Of a DNA stretch of 64,000 nt, positions 61,327 through 64,000 are shown piece after piece. The translations under genes were made by a program, and so were the position numbers. The stretch covers positions 62,001 to 126,000 of the forward strand of contig JADFSR010000002.1 of NCBI GenBank assembly GCA_022560615.1. Direction: 5' to 3'. The notes beneath the pieces are model-generated. The model worked only from the letters and a program-made list of their open reading frames with translations. It was not told where the DNA came from and did not search any database. The DNA comes from Gemmatimonadota bacterium (lineage in GTDB: Bacteria; Gemmatimonadota; Gemmatimonadetes; Longimicrobiales; Gaopeijiaceae). Every line of letters begins with the position of its first letter. Position 1 is the stretch's first letter.

Positions 61327-62496
61327 ATGCGTCGACGCAGACTCTACCTCCCGGCTTTCGTTGTGGCGTTCGGTTCCTTGCTCGCCAGCGGTCCCTCGCT
61401 TCTCGCCCAATCGGCCGGGGCCGCTCCCGCCTCGAACGACTACGGCGATCCCGCAAACTGGCTGTGCCTGCCCGGTCGCGACGACGCTTGCGCGCTCGAC
61501 CTGACCACGACAGTGGTCGCGCCGGACGGCTCGTTGACGAGCGAAGCGTGGGCGGCCGATCCGGATGCGCCGGTCGACTGCTTCTACGTCTACCCGACGG
61601 TCTCCCGCGACCAGACGGGAAACAGCGACATGGTGCCCGGACCCGGAGAGAACGGAGTCGTGCGCTCGCAGCTGGCCCGCTTCGCCTCGAAATGTCGCCT
61701 GTTCGCACCGATGTACCGGTCGATGACCTTGGCCGCTCTCACCTCGCGCATTTCGGGCGGCTCGATGGAGATGGATACGACGCTGGGGTACAACGACGTA
61801 GTTGACGCCTGGAATCACTATCTCGAGCACGACAACGACGGACGCGGCGTCATCCTGATGGGGCATTCGCAGGGTACGGGCGTGCTCGTGCAAATGATCT
61901 CAGCCGAGATCGACGGGCAACCCGTACAGGATCGGATCATCTCTGCGTTTCTGCTCGGGGGCAGCGTGGCGGTGCCTGAGGGCGAGGACGTCGGCGGTTC
62001 GTTCGACCACATGCCTCTGTGCCGCTCGGCCGACCAGATCGGCTGCGCGATCACCTACATGACCTTCCGTTCCACCGTTCCGCCCCAGCAGAGCTTCTTC
62101 GGTTTGGCGGAGGGGGACGGCATGGTGGCCGGGTGCACCAATCCCGCCGCCCTAGGTGGCGGACCCGGTGAGCTCGATGCCTATTTTGGCGGAAGTATCT
62201 TGGGCGTGCCGTCACCCACCCAGTGGACGGAGCCCGCCAAGACCATCGAGACCGAGTTCGTGAGGACTCCCGGCCTGGTCCGTGGCGAGTGCGTGCAGAA
62301 GAACGGGTACTCGTATCTCGAGGTGACGGTGCAGGGGGATCCCGACGACGCTCGCGCCGATGACATCCCCGGCGACCTGGTCATCGGCGGCCAGGTGAGC
62401 GCTGTGTGGGGTCTACATCTCATCGACGTCTCGGTTGCAATGGGGAATCTCGTGGAGATCGTCGAGCGCCAGACGGAGACCTATCTGAAGCGTTGA
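61327..62496 (+). CDS. DUF3089 alpha/beta-hydrolase, secreted
   Basis: A 389-residue exported protein (signal YLPAFVVAFGSLLASGPSLLAQ). It has PANWLCLPGRDDACALDLTTTVV, VDCFYVYPTVSRD, FAPMYRSMTL, the nucleophile elbow VILMGHSQGTGVLVQMI, AFLLGGSVAVPEG and C-terminal LHLIDVSVAMGNLVE supplying the His. The DUF3089 family is lipase/esterase-like. Six or more cysteines suggest disulfides outside the cytoplasm. Substrate unknown. Confidence 0.85.
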   Translation: MRRRRLYLPAFVVAFGSLLASGPSLLAQSAGAAPASNDYGDPANWLCLPGRDDACALDLTTTVVAPDGSLTSEAWAADPDAPVDCFYVYPTVSRDQTGNSDMVPGPGENGVVRSQLARFASKCRLFAPMYRSMTLAALTSRISGGSMEMDTTLGYNDVVDAWNHYLEHDNDGRGVILMGHSQGTGVLVQMISAEIDGQPVQDRIISAFLLGGSVAVPEGEDVGGSFDHMPLCRSADQIGCAITYMTFRSTVPPQQSFFGLAEGDGMVAGCTNPAALGGGPGELDAYFGGSILGVPSPTQWTEPAKTIETEFVRTPGLVRGECVQKNGYSYLEVTVQGDPDDARADDIPGDLVIGGQVSAVWGLHLIDVSVAMGNLVEIVERQTETYLKR

Positions 62497-62505
62497 GCCG
62501 GAGCG

Positions 62506-64000
62506 TCAACCGGAGCGCATCGCCACCACCGGATCGGTGCGCGTCGCGGTCCGCGCCGGCAGAATGCAGGCGACCAGCCCCGCCGCGACGAGCGTCACGA
62601 CGACACTGCCGTACACGACCGGGTCGCCGGTCTCCACGCCGTAGAGCACGAACTTGAGTGGCTGACCCATACCGGCGCCCAACGCGATTCCAACGACCGT
62701 CCCAATCCCGAGTTGGACCGCGCCCTTGCGGAGCACCAGCCTCATGATGGCGCCGCGCTCCGCCCCCAGCGCCATGCGCACGCCCATCTCCTGGCGGCGC
62801 TGGCTGACGGAGAAGGCCATCACTCCATACAGCCCCACGCTGGCGAGGAACAGCGCCGCGATTCCGAAGATCGTGAAAAGGGAGCCGAACAGCGCGAACG
62901 CCCAGGTCGCCTGCTCGAGCGCGCCCCCCAGCGGCTGAAGCTCGTACACCGGCAGGTTGGGGTCGAGCTCGGAGATGATCGCGCGGACACGGCCAGCGAT
63001 GTCGGGAGCGCCGGTCCGCGTGCGAACCACGAACGAGAACGACGAGTAATCGAGCGAGCCTTTGGCCATGTATACGTGCACTGGACTGATCTTGTCGTCC
63101 CCGATGCCCCCTACGCCGCCCCCGACATGCATGTCCGGCACGACCCCGATGATCGTCATCCAGGGGCGCTCGGAGGTCGAGATACCCAATCGCACGCGTC
63201 TGCCGAGCGCGGGGCCGCCATCCAGGAACCGGTCGACGAAGCTCTCGTTGACAATCACCACGTCGTCGCCGCCGATGGTGGTCTCGAGCGCATTGAAGTC
63301 CCGTCCCTCCGTGAGATCGACTCCCAGTGTGGCGAAGAGATCCTCGCTGACGACGGTGCCGTGGGCGATGGGATAGTCGCGGTCGGTAGCGTATGCCTCG
63401 CCCTCGACCGCCATGTAGTACCGCCCGCCTCCAAGGCCCGGCAGACTGACCGCGAGGGCTGCCGAGGCGACGCCGGGCTCTGACTCGAGACGCTCCTTGA
63501 GCGCTTGGAAGAACTGATCGCGGCTTTCGGCGTCCGGATAGTCGGTGTCGAACAGCGTCACTCTGCCCGTCATCACGTTCTCGGTTTCGAATCCGAGCTC
63601 GACGTTGCCGACGTTGATGACACTCTTGATCATGAAACCGGCGCCGATCAACAGGCCGCACGATACCGCGATCTCCGTGATGACCAGCGCAGAGCTGAAG
63701 CGGCCCAGGCGCAGGCTCGACGAGCCGCGCGTCTCGTCCTTGAGCACATCTCCGATCTTGACGCCCGACGCTCGCACAGCGGGAAACACGCCGGCTGCGA
63801 CCGTAGCGACCGCGGTAACGATCAGGGAGAACACAAGCACCGGCAGATCCATGCGGATATCGATCCAGTAGGGCCGGACGATGTTCGCGATCGCCGCATT
63901 GAACAGATAGACGCCGAAGGCGCTCAAGCCGAGGCCGAGAAGACCACCCAAGAAGGCCAGCAACAAGGACTCCACCATGAGCTGTCGGATCACGCGAAGG
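62506..64000 (-). CDS. MacB/FtsX-type ABC permease, C-terminal part (runs off the edge)
   Basis: The frame is open to the right edge, so the N-terminal half is missing. The visible 498 codons start inside the first FtsX helices (IRQLMVESLLLAFLGGLLGLGLSAFGVYLF), pass a second core (GDVLKDETRGSSSLRLGRFSSALVITEIAVSCGLLIG, RVRLGISTSERPWMTIIGVVPDMHVGGG), and end with terminal helices (LFTIFGIAALFLASVGLYGVMAFSVSQRRQEMGVRMALGA). This is the third duplicated-type permease in the window. No regulator is visible on this side. Confidence 0.88.
   Translation of the reverse strand, partial: LRVIRQLMVESLLLAFLGGLLGLGLSAFGVYLFNAAIANIVRPYWIDIRMDLPVLVFSLIVTAVATVAAGVFPAVRASGVKIGDVLKDETRGSSSLRLGRFSSALVITEIAVSCGLLIGAGFMIKSVINVGNVELGFETENVMTGRVTLFDTDYPDAESRDQFFQALKERLESEPGVASAALAVSLPGLGGGRYYMAVEGEAYATDRDYPIAHGTVVSEDLFATLGVDLTEGRDFNALETTIGGDDVVIVNESFVDRFLDGGPALGRRVRLGISTSERPWMTIIGVVPDMHVGGGVGGIGDDKISPVHVYMAKGSLDYSSFSFVVRTRTGAPDIAGRVRAIISELDPNLPVYELQPLGGALEQATWAFALFGSLFTIFGIAALFLASVGLYGVMAFSVSQRRQEMGVRMALGAERGAIMRLVLRKGAVQLGIGTVVGIALGAGMGQPLKFVLYGVETGDPVVYGSVVVTLVAAGLVACILPARTATRTDPVVAMRSG

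Overview
The window is high-GC bacterial DNA with the gene repertoire of a Gemmatimonadota-like (less likely Acidobacteriota) genome. The pointers are three duplicated-core MacB/FtsX permeases of the type common in those phyla (one with a PadR regulator), a 1,078-residue secreted beta-propeller (sortilin/BNR) protein, a large M14 peptidase end, a DUF3127 protein, many Sec or lipoprotein signals, and Ig-like surface proteins. The phylum is an inference from gene content; there is no rRNA in the window.

Layout. 1-7.6 kb: M14 peptidase end, BtrH-like protein, zinc alcohol dehydrogenase, a vapBC-type toxin-antitoxin pair with a perfect 20-bp palindrome at its start, the propeller protein, and DUF3127. 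7.8-16.7 kb: an ArsM-like methyltransferase; an alpha-oxoamine synthase overlapping a possible acetoacetate-decarboxylase-fold gene; a tightly overlapping methyltransferase / flavoprotein / type III polyketide synthase operon; and a PQQ-type dehydrogenase. 16.7-27.3 kb is a mobile-element graveyard: an IS91-family transposase whose two ends lie about 8.8 kb apart, a 262-bp aminotransferase-fragment direct repeat flanking an Ig-like lipoprotein, a decayed group II intron, a truncated IS3 element, an HTH gene abutting an SpmB remnant, and an intact PadR-permease operon preceded by six 14-bp iterons.

27.5-37.7 kb: a membrane protein behind a G-rich repeat, then a cell-wall recycling locus. It has a NamZ exo-muramidase, and divergently two NagZ-type GH3 lipoproteins (the second fused to an S12 serine-hydrolase domain), the relic of a symporter, an intact SSS symporter and a BadF-type sugar kinase, nearly all overlapping. 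This parallels the Bacillus ybbC-ybbD-ybbE set.

37.8-56.4 kb is mostly housekeeping: a small heat-shock protein behind an excellent sigma-54 promoter, a permease, inositol phosphatase, trpS, pilT, a DapA-family lyase, purA, ffh, then rpsP-rimM-trmD-[ilvA reversed]-rplS-rnhB, an M20 peptidase and tRNA-Lys(UUU). The S16 protein carries a long acidic repetitive tail. 56.6-64 kb: an Ig/CARDB/leishmanolysin-like lipoprotein, a fused membrane/spermidine-synthase protein, a DUF3089 alpha/beta hydrolase, and a permease running off the right edge.
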